A DNA stretch of 42,082 bases. Source: Bacillota bacterium. Its GTDB lineage: Bacteria; Bacillota; TC1. The translations under genes were made by a program, and so were the position numbers. Shown here in pieces: positions 9,671 to 18,382 of this stretch. Where the stretch lies: positions 1 through 42,082 of the forward strand of contig JAGXHY010000005.1 of NCBI GenBank assembly GCA_024635925.1, read 5' to 3'. The notes under the pieces are model-generated. The model was not told the origin of the DNA and searched no databases. It saw nothing but the letters and a program-made list of their open reading frames with translations. Positions within the stretch are counted from its first letter, which is position 1, and each line of letters starts with the position of its first letter.

Positions 9671-10474
9671 TCACCTTATCCTTTGACATACAGGACAATA
9701 AACCGATGTTCTTCCTGCTACTTTAGTCTTTTCTAATATACAACCACAACAATTACAGACTTTACCGCCTCGACCATATACCTTATGGGTATCTTGATAT
9801 TTTCCAGCCGTTCCATCACCATTGACATAATCTCTTATAGTTGAGCCACCTGCAATTGTAGCTTTTTCTAAAATTTCTCTAATATTTGTGTATAAAGCAA
9901 AAAAATCCTTCTCTAATAAACACTTTGTTTCAAAAACAGGGTGTAACCCAGATGCAAATAAAATTTCATCTGCATAGATATTTCCAATACCAGCAATAAT
10001 AGTTTGATCTAGTAAGTTTTTCTTTATTGGACCATTTTTTTTTGATAATTTATTTTTAAAATCTTCATAATCCATCAAAGCTGGCTCAAGTCCAACTTTT
10101 GTTGCTAAATAAAATTCTAGTTCTTCATTATTTAAGTAACTTATTCGACCAAATTTTCTAACATCATTATATAATAAATAATGACCATTATTAAAATCAA
10201 ATTTTACATGAGTATGCTTACTAATTATTCCATCAAAGAGCAATTTCCCAGTCATTCTTAAATGTATCAATAAATTCCCATTATCTAGTCTAATTATAAT
10301 ATATTTACCTCTTCTCTCAAGGTTAGTAATATATTTATCTTGAACTAATTCTACAAAATCATATCTGTTATAAACTATACTTGGAGTAAGTACTCCAACA
10401 GCTATAATCTTCTTGCCAATTAACTTTTTTACAAGGCTTCTTATTACATTTTCTACCTCTGGTAATTCTGGCAT
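9671..10474 (-). CDS. mutM: Formamidopyrimidine-DNA glycosylase
   Basis: MutM (Fpg) removes 8-oxoguanine and formamidopyrimidines from DNA and nicks the abasic site. The mature N-terminus is PELPEV, with catalytic Pro1 and Glu2. The H2TH region (LLDQTIIAGIGNIYADE) and a C-terminal four-cysteine zinc finger (CNCCGC...CPVC) are complete. At 267 residues it has typical length. The stop-start junction with polA is immediate (polA ends at 10475, mutM begins at 10474), so the repair polymerase and glycosylase are co-translated. Confidence 0.97.
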   Translation of the reverse strand: MPELPEVENVIRSLVKKLIGKKIIAVGVLTPSIVYNRYDFVELVQDKYITNLERRGKYIIIRLDNGNLLIHLRMTGKLLFDGIISKHTHVKFDFNNGHYLLYNDVRKFGRISYLNNEELEFYLATKVGLEPALMDYEDFKNKLSKKNGPIKKNLLDQTIIAGIGNIYADEILFASGLHPVFETKCLLEKDFFALYTNIREILEKATIAGGSTIRDYVNGDGTAGKYQDTHKVYGRGGKVCNCCGCILEKTKVAGRTSVYCPVCQRIR

Positions 10475-13036
10475 TTAGACCTCCTCAATCAAAAACCAAT
10501 TTTCCCCTACTTTTAAATCTACAATTAAAGGTACCTTTAGTTCCATAGCTGTACTCATTTCTTCTCGAATCAATAATTTGATTGTTTCTAATTCTTCTGG
10601 AATCACTTCTAAAATTAGTTCATCATGTACTTGAAGCACTAATTTTGATTGAAGTTTTTCTTCCCTCAATCTATTATCAACTTTTATCATTGCAAGTTTT
10701 ATCATATCTGCTGATGTCCCTTGAATAGGTGCATTCATTGCCATTCTTTCTGCTGCTGATCTTACTTGATATTGACTGCTTTTCAAATCTGTTAATAACC
10801 TGTAACGTCCAGATAAAGTGTAAACTTTCAGAGTTTTTTTTGCTTCTAATATAGTTTTTTCTATCCAACTTCTTATTTTAGGATATCTTTCGAAGTATTT
10901 TTCTATATACTCTTTTGCTTCAGACATAGGAATATTTAAATCTCTACTTAAACCAAAATCACTTAATCCATAGACTATACCAAAGTTGACTGCTTTAGCA
11001 GCACTTCTCATTTCACTATCAACTTGATCGTATTCTACACCAAATACTTCACTAGCAGTTTTGCGATGTATATCCTGTCCACTATTAAAAGCTGCTATCA
11101 TCCCTTGATCTTCAGACATATGAGCTAATACCCTAAGTTCTATTTGAGAGTAATCGGCACAAAGAAATAGATTGCCTTTACTTATAGGAATAAAAGCCTT
11201 TCTTATTAATCTTCCCTCTGCCATTCTAACTGGTATATTTTGCAAGTTAGGATTCTCGCTTGATAGTCTTCCTGTCACAGCAACTGTTTGATTATATGTA
11301 GTGTGTACAGTGTTCTTCTCTTTTGTTATATTTAATAATCCCTCAATATATGTGCTAAATAATTTAGAAAGTTTTCTATATTCTAGTATTAATGGAATAA
11401 TTTCATGTTTATCATTCAATTTTTCTAAAACTTCTTGATTTGTTGAATAGCCAGTTTTGGTTTTTTTCCCAACTGGTAATTTTAAGGTTTCAAAAAGCAC
11501 CTTCCCTAATTGTTGTGTTGAATTAATATTGAATTTATCTCCAGCAAGCTCCCAAATATTATTAGATAGATCTGTAATTTTCTCAATAATTTCCTTTTCC
11601 ATTTTTTTTAGATAAACTCTATCAATGCCAACCCCATGAATTTCCATCTTAGCTAATATTGGACTAAGAGGTTTTTCGATTTTTTCGTATACTTTGTAGA
11701 CACCTTCTTCTTTAGCTTTTTTAATTAACAAGTCTAATACTATATATAGATGCTGACAATAGAATTCCTCAGCACCATCATTACCAATAAACTCTTTAAC
11801 CACATTTTCTTTAGTAAATTTACGTTCTGGATAAATCACATAAGCTAATAAACTTATATCTTCAATTTCAAAACCATAAATATCTTTTTTATTATTTAAA
11901 AATAAATGGTAAATTGACTTACTATCAAAAAATACTAATTTACTCTGCTTCTTGATCAATGTTTCTAAAATTAAATCTGTTATCAAAGGATTAATAAAAT
12001 CCACACTATATTTCAGATGTTTTTGTCCATCAAAAATTTCAATACTTACTATATCCTGATTATCAATTTTTATATCCAGTACAATTAAATTAGTATTAAT
12101 TTTATTAAATTCTTCTATAAACTCATTTTGGTCATAACATATATCGCAAGGTTTATAGTTTAATTCTTCTATATCTTCAGCAACGAGATCCTTAAAAACA
12201 TTATTAAACTCAAGTCTTTTAAATAATTCTACTAACTTTTCTTTATCCCCTAGTTTTTCTATTGAATATTCTAGATGATTATAATCAATTGGTACTTCTT
12301 TATGTATTGTTCCTAATTCTCTACTAAAAAGAGCATCTTCTTTATATTTTATTAAATTTTCTTTCACTTTACCTTTAAGGTCTTCTATATTTTCGTATAT
12401 ACCTTCAATAGTCCCATATTGTTGAATTAATTTTAAAGCAGTTTTCGCACCAACTCCTAAAACACCTTTAATATTATCAGAAGAATCACCTTGCAAACCT
12501 TTAATATCAATAGCTTGACTTGGTGTAAACCCATAATCTGCCAATAACTTCTTTGGTGTTAGCTTTTCTATTTGTGATAACCCCTTCCTAGTTAAATATA
12601 AAGTAGTGTATTCATTTACTAATTGAAAGGCATCTTTATCTCCTGTAACTAATATAATATGATCTTTATTTTTAGAACCAATTTTCCCTACTGTTCCTAA
12701 AATATCATCTGCTTCAAAACCTTCAGCAGTTAGAACAGGTATTCCCATATATTTTAAAGCTTCTTTTAATAAAGGAAATTGACTTTTTAATTCTACATCT
12801 GTTTCTTTTCTTCCAGCTTTATAGGTATCACACATATCATGTCTAAAAGTTCTACCAATATCAAAAGCAACACCTATACCATCAGGTTGTTCTTCCTTCA
12901 TTAGATTTTCAAGCATTCTAAGAAACCCATAAATTCCATGGGTATATTCTCCATCTTTATTTGTTAGAGGCCTCATACCATGATATGCTCTATGGAGCAA
13001 ACTATTTCCATCTATAATTATAATTTTTTTATCCAA
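10475..13036 (-). CDS. polA: DNA polymerase I
   Basis: PolA fills gaps in excision repair and replaces RNA primers. The 853 residues contain a 5'-3' exonuclease/flap domain (IIIDGNSLLHRAYHG at the start, GFEADDILGT, GDSSDNIKGVLGVGAKTA), a middle 3'-5' exonuclease-like domain, and a full polymerase domain with DYSQIELRVLAH, the O-helix region RSAAKAVNFGIVYG and QVHDELILEV. The middle domain reads VLDIKIDN where proofreading enzymes have a DxE pair, and the later Asp site is also lost, so proofreading is probably absent, as in Bacillus PolA. The start is TTG at 13036; a GGGTGG site lies 6 bases upstream and no in-frame ATG is near. Confidence 0.97.
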   Translation of the reverse strand: MDKKIIIIDGNSLLHRAYHGMRPLTNKDGEYTHGIYGFLRMLENLMKEEQPDGIGVAFDIGRTFRHDMCDTYKAGRKETDVELKSQFPLLKEALKYMGIPVLTAEGFEADDILGTVGKIGSKNKDHIILVTGDKDAFQLVNEYTTLYLTRKGLSQIEKLTPKKLLADYGFTPSQAIDIKGLQGDSSDNIKGVLGVGAKTALKLIQQYGTIEGIYENIEDLKGKVKENLIKYKEDALFSRELGTIHKEVPIDYNHLEYSIEKLGDKEKLVELFKRLEFNNVFKDLVAEDIEELNYKPCDICYDQNEFIEEFNKINTNLIVLDIKIDNQDIVSIEIFDGQKHLKYSVDFINPLITDLILETLIKKQSKLVFFDSKSIYHLFLNNKKDIYGFEIEDISLLAYVIYPERKFTKENVVKEFIGNDGAEEFYCQHLYIVLDLLIKKAKEEGVYKVYEKIEKPLSPILAKMEIHGVGIDRVYLKKMEKEIIEKITDLSNNIWELAGDKFNINSTQQLGKVLFETLKLPVGKKTKTGYSTNQEVLEKLNDKHEIIPLILEYRKLSKLFSTYIEGLLNITKEKNTVHTTYNQTVAVTGRLSSENPNLQNIPVRMAEGRLIRKAFIPISKGNLFLCADYSQIELRVLAHMSEDQGMIAAFNSGQDIHRKTASEVFGVEYDQVDSEMRSAAKAVNFGIVYGLSDFGLSRDLNIPMSEAKEYIEKYFERYPKIRSWIEKTILEAKKTLKVYTLSGRYRLLTDLKSSQYQVRSAAERMAMNAPIQGTSADMIKLAMIKVDNRLREEKLQSKLVLQVHDELILEVIPEELETIKLLIREEMSTAMELKVPLIVDLKVGENWFLIEEV

Positions 13037-13073
13037 AATTCCACCCTTACTTTATTTATTATTCACTTTATTA

Positions 13074-13082
13074 ATTATATCA
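13074..13082 (-). promoter_or_regulatory. Extended -10 promoter for polA
   Basis: The minus strand reads TGATATAAT, identical to the element before pcrA, about 38 bases upstream of the polA start and just downstream of a strong terminator palindrome. No convincing -35 box was seen at 16-18 bases spacing. Confidence 0.5.
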
Positions 13083-13112
13083 TATAAAAATTGATATTTA
13101 AGTTGAATAAAC

Positions 13113-13146
13113 AAATAAGGATTGACTAATTAGTCAATCCTTATTT
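13113..13146. terminator. Perfect 34-bp palindrome, terminator of the 13292 gene cluster
   Basis: Both halves match without error over 17 bases each (AAATAAGGATTGACTAA and its complement) and both ends are AT-rich, with T-rich runs leaving the stem on either strand. It lies 146 bases past the last gene of the Mch/dehydrogenase cluster and before the polA promoter, the expected position for that cluster's transcription stop. As RNA the centre would open into a small loop. Confidence 0.7.
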
Positions 13147-13169
13147 TCATTTACATTAAAATTATATCA

Positions 13170-13278
13170 AAGGAATAAAGTCGAAACTAGATTTTGATTA
13201 ATAATACGAGTATGTTGGAAATACAAGTAGGAGGATATTAACCAGTATCGGATATTTTCAACTTGGACTTTATTCCTT
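13170..13278 (+). ncRNA. Candidate structured RNA of nested stems, unknown
   Basis: Three nested complementary pairs are visible: 13170-13182 with 13266-13278 (13 bp, perfect), 13214-13223 with 13253-13262 (10 bp, one G-U), and 13234-13239 with 13244-13249 (6 bp, one U-G, loop AACC). Both non-Watson-Crick pairs are allowed G-U pairs only if the plus strand is the RNA; on the minus strand they would be C-A mismatches. That points to a plus-strand transcript, antisense to the direction of neighbouring genes. No clear plus-strand promoter was found and the shape matches no riboswitch I know. It could instead be a small mobile-element remnant or a 3'-UTR fold. Confidence 0.3.
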
Positions 13279-13291
13279 CAAATATCAAAAA

Positions 13292-13906
13292 TTATTTAAT
13301 CCCTTTTATTAGCTTTAAAGTTTCTCCAACTTTTCTAGTTAATGTATCAAGATTTTTAATTCCATATTCATCAACATCTTTTGTAAATGGCACTTTATCT
13401 TGACTCCAAATAGCTGCCCCGTTATATACTCCCATAGATGCACCAATTGGAATCATTCCATTAGTATGAAAAAAACCATGAAGAGAATTAATAGTCATTT
13501 CTTGACCACCATTTCTTGCCCCACCAACAGCAATCGCCATCCCTAATTTATCATAAAATACATTTGGATCTTCCTTTAATGCATTATAATTAGGTCTGCT
13601 TCTACTTAATATTGCACTCATTTGAGGTGACATACCCATTTCAAAAATAGGTGATCCTAAAATAATTATATCACTAGCTAAAAATTCTTCATTTATATGT
13701 GAAATATCATCAGTAAATATAGTGCAAGTTTTAGTATTTTTCTTAACACAATCATCACAGTGTATACACATATTAATCTTTTTCCCTCTTACTGTGAAAT
13801 AAGTTGTTTCTACCCCATACTCCTTTTCTAGTATTTCTAGAGCACGTCTCACAGCAAAATCTGTACCATTTTTTCTAGTACTACCACAAATTCCTATTGC
13901 TTTCAT
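13292..13906 (-). CDS. Iron-sulfur flavoprotein of the NADPH-dependent FMN reductase fold
   Basis: The 204-residue protein has a flavodoxin-like fold: an FMN phosphate loop at residues 6-13 (ICGSTRKNG) and SPIFEMGMSPQM near residue 85. A compact cysteine motif at Cys47, Cys50, Cys53 and Cys61 (C-x2-C-x2-C-x7-C) is the hallmark of the Isf family, in which it holds a [4Fe-4S] cluster beside FMN and carries electrons to or from ferredoxin. It is the last gene of the minus-strand cluster, 2 bases after an Mch paralogue. Since no dihydrolipoamide dehydrogenase is encoded here, a redox role in the same pathway is plausible but unproven. A plain NAD(P)H quinone or azo reductase is less likely given the cysteines. 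Confidence 0.85.
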   Translation of the reverse strand: MKAIGICGSTRKNGTDFAVRRALEILEKEYGVETTYFTVRGKKINMCIHCDDCVKKNTKTCTIFTDDISHINEEFLASDIIILGSPIFEMGMSPQMSAILSRSRPNYNALKEDPNVFYDKLGMAIAVGGARNGGQEMTINSLHGFFHTNGMIPIGASMGVYNGAAIWSQDKVPFTKDVDEYGIKNLDTLTRKVGETLKLIKGIK

Positions 13907-13908
13907 TT

Positions 13909-14886
13909 TTATACCATCCTTTTATTTTTAAAGAAGCTACTGGAGATTATATCTTCCCTAATTTTCCCCTGAGAAAAAATATTCCCTGTATTCATGTTGA
14001 AAATTTCAACTCTAGCAGGTGAATGGATGTTTAAATCCATTTTATAGTATGTTCTATCAGCTTCTAAATATAGCTCCTTAAATAGTCTACCATAGTCTTT
14101 TGAATACTCAGTTACTAGCTTTGGTAATATTCTAGTAATTTCTTCATCACTATTACACTTAACCCAATATTGAGATCTTCCTCCATAAAGTAATGAGTCA
14201 TTAATTTTACCCATAGCTTCATCATCATCAAGGGTGACTGGTGCGACCAGAGAAAAACCTCTAGCAAACTCTAATGCATATTCTATACTTTGTTCTTTTT
14301 GCATCATTATTTTATGTAGTGTTTGTTCTAATATTCTTGCAGCAACTTGAACTGCTGCAACTATAGAAGTATTATTATGAACTAATAAGTAAATTTTGTC
14401 TGGACTCATATTACATTCTTCTGCAATTTTAAGAGCGACCTTATCATCAGGTATTTTTGTTCCTTGAACACCAAGAACAACTAATTCGGCCTCTAAATCC
14501 TTGTAACAATCAGGATCATCAAAACAATAATCCTCCTTGTTTCTAGCAACAGCTCTACCTGGTCCTGAGCCAATCATACCATCACCAATCGGATAAGATG
14601 CTATTTGGCTATACCTCAGAGCCAAAATTGGCTCTGAGGTCATAACCTCAACAGCTAAACAGCTGTGTCCATCTTCTAAAACATGGTCTCTATAGGTTAC
14701 AGTTCCAAGATCAGCCATATTAATTTCAGTAAATAATCTAGCTGCTTCAAAACTTCCTTTAGCTTCTATACCCATATCTATTATATTTGCCCCACAAGGC
14801 AACTTATAGCTTTTGCATGATAATGCTTCATAATTATCTAAAATGAATTGTAATTTCCTTTTTACGTTGTTGTTTAAACTAATCAT
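13909..14886 (-). CDS. Mch-family protein, divergent paralogue (cyclohydrolase-like)
   Basis: This 325-residue protein belongs to the methenyl-tetrahydromethanopterin cyclohydrolase family, which hydrolyses the cyclic amidinium of methenyl-H4MPT to the formyl form. Family landmarks are CGANIIDMGIEAKGSFEAAR (31-50), a SEPILAL..SQIASYPIG stretch, IGSGPGRA (105-112) and VQVAARILEQTLHK. The last contains Arg184 and Glu187 in the R-x-x-E arrangement that I recall as catalytic in archaeal Mch. It is clearly homologous along its length to the protein at 18383-19345 but departs more from the canonical pattern (GPGRA for GPARA, ASY for AGW). It follows the E2 gene by 7 bases. Its substrate here is unknown; a heteromer with the other paralogue is possible. 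Confidence 0.85.
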   Translation of the reverse strand: MISLNNNVKRKLQFILDNYEALSCKSYKLPCGANIIDMGIEAKGSFEAARLFTEINMADLGTVTYRDHVLEDGHSCLAVEVMTSEPILALRYSQIASYPIGDGMIGSGPGRAVARNKEDYCFDDPDCYKDLEAELVVLGVQGTKIPDDKVALKIAEECNMSPDKIYLLVHNNTSIVAAVQVAARILEQTLHKIMMQKEQSIEYALEFARGFSLVAPVTLDDDEAMGKINDSLLYGGRSQYWVKCNSDEEITRILPKLVTEYSKDYGRLFKELYLEADRTYYKMDLNIHSPARVEIFNMNTGNIFSQGKIREDIISSSFFKNKRMV

Positions 14887-14893
14887 GTTCCAC

Positions 14894-16390
14894 CTATAAT
14901 TCGTTAATTAATTCTTGAATTCTATTTAAGAACCTAGCAGCAGGAGCTCCATTTATTACTCTATGATCATGTGTTAAGCTAAAAGACATATACTTCTTTT
15001 TATAAAATCCACCTTTTTTTGAAGCTAGTTCTTTTCTTATTGACCCAAGTCCCAAGATGGCACTTTCACCAATATTTAATACTGGAGTGAAATATTTTAT
15101 TCCAAACATTCCAAGGTTAGTAATTGTGAAAGATCCACCTGTCAAATCATTTTCTAACAACTTACCATTTTTAGCCTTATTAGCCAATTCTGCTAGTTCT
15201 GTAGCAACTGCTGAATAGAATTTCTTGTCAGCATTCTTGATGTTAGGAACAACAAGTCCACCATCAATATCAATAGCAACACCAATATTAACATCTGTAA
15301 GTTCTTTAAACATGTCACCATCGATAATTGTTCTCATTATTGGATATTCTTGCAAAGCTTTTCCAACTAAATTAATAATCACAGAAGTATAACTTAATTT
15401 AACTCCCATAGCTGCATAATCTGCTTTGTTAGCTTTATAGAAAGCAACTAAATTATCAACATCCATATCCATAGTAATAGTTGTTTGTGCTGTTTCTTGC
15501 AAGCTTTTATACATTCCAGCAGCAATAGCTTTTTCCATGGCAGTCATTTTTCTATTGATAGGAGTTGATGTTCCGCCAGCTTTGTTTAAAGCGCCGGCTT
15601 CATTAGCTTTCTTAACATCTTCTCTTGTTACCATATCATGGTATCCTGTGCCTTTTAGCATAGATGCATCAACACCTAATTCATCAGCTAATTTCTTAGC
15701 TTTAGGTGTAAGTACTGAACTACCACTAGCAATTGTTTCAAAAGAATCTTCCAAAACTAATGTATTTTCTTTATTGCCAGTTATTACATCATCCATTTCA
15801 CTAGGAGAACATTTTGAAACAACTTCTCCTTCTTCTGCAACATCACCTTCACCTATTTTAGCGATTGTCTTTCCACATTTAACTGTAGAACCTTCTTCAA
15901 CTAAAGAGTAAAAAGGGCCAGCTGTTGGTGACAATAATTCATTTGTAAGTTTTTCGATTGAAATTTCAGCGATAACATCACCTTCTTCAACCATGTCGCC
16001 TTCTGAGAAGAACCAAGTTGAAACTGTGCCTTCTTCCATGTTAGCACCATATCTAGGCATAACTACCATTGTTGCATCACTAGATGATGATTTAGTATTA
16101 CCAGACTCAGCTGCTTCAATTTCTACTGAAGTAGATCCTTCAACATTTTCGTCTAGTTGTCCTATATAGGCAATCGGAGTTCCACAATCATATGTTTCAC
16201 CTTCAGTACCTACTAATTTTAAAATTATTCCATCTTCAGGTGCAAGAAGCTCATTGCTCAATTTTTCAATAGCTATTTCAGCTATTGCCTGACCTTTAGT
16301 TACAGAGTCTCCCTCTGAAACTAGCCAAGCTGCAATAGTCCCTTCATCCATGTTAGCCCCATAACGAGGCATTTCGATCATTGTAGACAT
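14894..16390 (-). CDS. 2-oxoacid dehydrogenase E2 (lipoyl acyltransferase), two lipoyl domains
   Basis: E2 carries the acyl group on lipoyl-lysine and passes it to CoA. In order are two lipoyl domains with target lysines at Lys43 and Lys147 (each in an IEKL turn), an acidic linker, a peripheral subunit-binding domain at about 226-262 (LTPKAKKLADELGV...GTG...VTREDV), and the acyltransferase core from about 275. The core ends with His476 in DHRVINGAPAARF. The usual H-x-x-x-D-G motif has Asn480 in place of Asp, a substitution worth checking but not proof of inactivity. The binding domain implies an E3 partner, yet none is encoded in the window. Strong homology to pyruvate/acetoin complexes; the 2-oxoacid used cannot be read from sequence. 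Confidence 0.93.
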   Translation of the reverse strand: MSTMIEMPRYGANMDEGTIAAWLVSEGDSVTKGQAIAEIAIEKLSNELLAPEDGIILKLVGTEGETYDCGTPIAYIGQLDENVEGSTSVEIEAAESGNTKSSSSDATMVVMPRYGANMEEGTVSTWFFSEGDMVEEGDVIAEISIEKLTNELLSPTAGPFYSLVEEGSTVKCGKTIAKIGEGDVAEEGEVVSKCSPSEMDDVITGNKENTLVLEDSFETIASGSSVLTPKAKKLADELGVDASMLKGTGYHDMVTREDVKKANEAGALNKAGGTSTPINRKMTAMEKAIAAGMYKSLQETAQTTITMDMDVDNLVAFYKANKADYAAMGVKLSYTSVIINLVGKALQEYPIMRTIIDGDMFKELTDVNIGVAIDIDGGLVVPNIKNADKKFYSAVATELAELANKAKNGKLLENDLTGGSFTITNLGMFGIKYFTPVLNIGESAILGLGSIRKELASKKGGFYKKKYMSFSLTHDHRVINGAPAARFLNRIQELINEL

Positions 16391-16402
16391 ACGATTTCCT
16401 CC

Positions 16403-17380
16403 TTAATATGCCATTACTTCATTACACGCAGTAATTACATCCTCATAATGTGGTAAGACATAATCTTCCATTCCTGGAGCAAAAGGTACTGGTGTATCTA
16501 AAGATGTTACTCTTTTTATAGGTGCTTTTAGGTATTCGAATAATTCTTCACCTAACATAGCACCAATCTCAGCACCATAACCCATTACTTTAGGACCTTC
16601 TTGAACAACAATCAACCTACCAGTTTTTGCAACTGACTCTTTAATTGTTTCTTTATCTAATGGGAAAATTGTTCTTGGATTAACTATTTCAACTGAAATG
16701 CCCTTAGCGGCCATTTCATCAGCTGCTTTTTGAGCAAATTTCAACATACTCATTGCTGCAACTATAGTTATGTCAGTACCTTCTCTTTCTACATGAGCCT
16801 CATATAGAGGTATTTCATATAGTTCTTCAGGAACTTCACCTTTTATGTTATACAAGTGTTTATGTTCTAAGAACACAACAGGATTATTATTTCTAATTGA
16901 AGCAACTAATAAACCTTTAGCCTCGTAAGGAGTTGCTGGTGCCACAATTACTAAACCAGGTATATTCATTAACCATGGTTCGATACATTGTGAATGATGA
17001 TAAGCACATCTTATGCCACCACCAGTTACAGCTCTAACAACCATTTGGGCACTAGCTTCACCTTGGTACATATAATTTAATTTAGCTGCATTATTGACTA
17101 ATTGGTCGTAACAAACTGTAATAAAATCAGCAAACATAAGTTCTGCTACTGGTCTTAGACCACAAACACTTGCGCCACATGACAAACCAGTAATCGCTGA
17201 CTCTGATAAAGCTGTATCAAACGCTCTATTAGGCCATCTATCCCAAATTCCACTTGTTATTCCAAAGTCTCCACCCATTTTAGCAACATCTTCACCTAAT
17301 ATAAAAACGTTTTCATCTCTTTCCATTTCTTGTATCATAGCTTCGTTAAGAGCTTTGCTAAATGATATTTTTCTAGCCAT
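16403..17380 (-). CDS. 2-oxoacid dehydrogenase E1 beta subunit
   Basis: E1-beta pairs with E1-alpha to form the thiamine-diphosphate decarboxylase that feeds E2. The 325 residues show the family pattern from the N-terminus (FSKALNEAMIQEMERDENVFILGEDV), the AELMFADF..CYDQLVNNAAK region, HHSQCIEPWLMNIPGL..VAPATPYEAKGL, and the C-terminal transketolase domain (VPFAPGMEDYVLPH). Its ATG overlaps the E1-alpha stop in a TAATG junction, so the two subunits are translationally coupled. It resembles both the pyruvate dehydrogenase and the acetoin dehydrogenase (AcoB) type; the sequence alone does not choose between them. Confidence 0.94.
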   Translation of the reverse strand: MARKISFSKALNEAMIQEMERDENVFILGEDVAKMGGDFGITSGIWDRWPNRAFDTALSESAITGLSCGASVCGLRPVAELMFADFITVCYDQLVNNAAKLNYMYQGEASAQMVVRAVTGGGIRCAYHHSQCIEPWLMNIPGLVIVAPATPYEAKGLLVASIRNNNPVVFLEHKHLYNIKGEVPEELYEIPLYEAHVEREGTDITIVAAMSMLKFAQKAADEMAAKGISVEIVNPRTIFPLDKETIKESVAKTGRLIVVQEGPKVMGYGAEIGAMLGEELFEYLKAPIKRVTSLDTPVPFAPGMEDYVLPHYEDVITACNEVMAY

Positions 17381-18366
17381 TATCTTCCCTCCACTTCTCT
17401 GTCGGTATACACATATTTAACTGCGTCTTCAGGTTTTGGAACTGGAGACTCTAAAGAAAATTTAACATATTTAGCAATTTCTACTTCGACTCTCTCAGAA
17501 ATAGCTTTTATTTCATCAGCTGTTACACCATGTTTTTCTTGTAGTCTTTCTTTAGCAATTTTCAAAGGATCTTTTTCTTTCCAAGCTTCTAATTCACCAT
17601 CAGGTCTATAGGCTGCAGGGTCTCCTGAAAAGTGGCCTTGCCATCTATATGACATCATTTCAATTAAAGTTGGTCCTTCACCTTTTCTTGCTCTATCAAC
17701 AGCCTTTTGAGTAACCTCAATAACTTCTTCAATGTCGTTTCCATCAATTGTAAAACTTGGAACTTCATAACCTAATCCCCAGGTTGATAATTGCTTTTGT
17801 GGATGAGATTCTGTGTAATGAGTTGAAATAGCATAATGATTATTAATCAAAACATAAATCAAAGGTAATTTCCAAGTTGCGGACATATTCATGCTCTCAT
17901 GACATGTTCCTTCACCTAGAGTACCATCACCCATAAATACTACTGTTACATCATCATTTTTTCTATAAACAGAATTAAATGCTGTGCCTAATGCTGTAAC
18001 AACAGTTGAACCTTGGATTCCATTGAAACCCATATTTCTTACTGATAAATCGTGGACGTGCATACTTCCACCTCTACCTCCATTGATTCCACTCGCCTTA
18101 GCGAAAATTTCTGACATGCACCTTTTTCTGTCCTCAGCTTTGCTTGATAACACGATTGCACCGTGTCCTCTGTGATCTGGGAACTTGTAGTCTGTATCTT
18201 TTAAAACATCGACAACCCCAGCTTGTGCAGCTTCTTGTCCAATGCTCAAATGTATAAATCCTGGTATAGTTCCATTTTTTGCATATACTTCAACTTCTTC
18301 TTCAAAACGTCGTATAAGCAACATGTCCTCGTAAACTTTTAATAGATGTTCTTTACTTAATGCCAT
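17380..18366 (-). CDS. 2-oxoacid dehydrogenase E1 alpha subunit
   Basis: E1-alpha binds thiamine diphosphate and decarboxylates the 2-oxoacid (or cleaves acetoin). The 328-residue protein has the substrate-channel stretch GFIHLSIGQEAAQAGV, HRGHGA near residue 65, GGRGGSMHVHD at 96-106, and the cofactor motif starting GDG at 146-148 and ending NN at 175-176. It starts with ATG 18366 behind a strong AAGGAGGA site. Upstream by 16 bases is the canonical Mch paralogue, downstream E1-beta and E2. AcoA-type proteins are its nearest look-alikes by motif, but an acetoin locus would normally bring acoL and a sigma-54 activator, neither of which is present. Confidence 0.94.
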   Translation of the reverse strand: MALSKEHLLKVYEDMLLIRRFEEEVEVYAKNGTIPGFIHLSIGQEAAQAGVVDVLKDTDYKFPDHRGHGAIVLSSKAEDRKRCMSEIFAKASGINGGRGGSMHVHDLSVRNMGFNGIQGSTVVTALGTAFNSVYRKNDDVTVVFMGDGTLGEGTCHESMNMSATWKLPLIYVLINNHYAISTHYTESHPQKQLSTWGLGYEVPSFTIDGNDIEEVIEVTQKAVDRARKGEGPTLIEMMSYRWQGHFSGDPAAYRPDGELEAWKEKDPLKIAKERLQEKHGVTADEIKAISERVEVEIAKYVKFSLESPVPKPEDAVKYVYTDREVEGR

Positions 18367-18382
18367 TATTACATCCTCCTTT

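Noticed and set aside
10677-10868. 63-residue minus-strand frame inside polA
   Set aside because: It lies wholly inside the polymerase domain coding sequence in another frame, with no motif or separate ribosome site.
17380-18366. Assignment of the E1/E2 genes as an acetoin dehydrogenase operon
   Set aside because: Motifs allow it, but the characteristic acoL and sigma-54 activator genes are absent, and the Mch, SDR and importer neighbours do not fit acetoin use. Left as an unassigned 2-oxoacid dehydrogenase.
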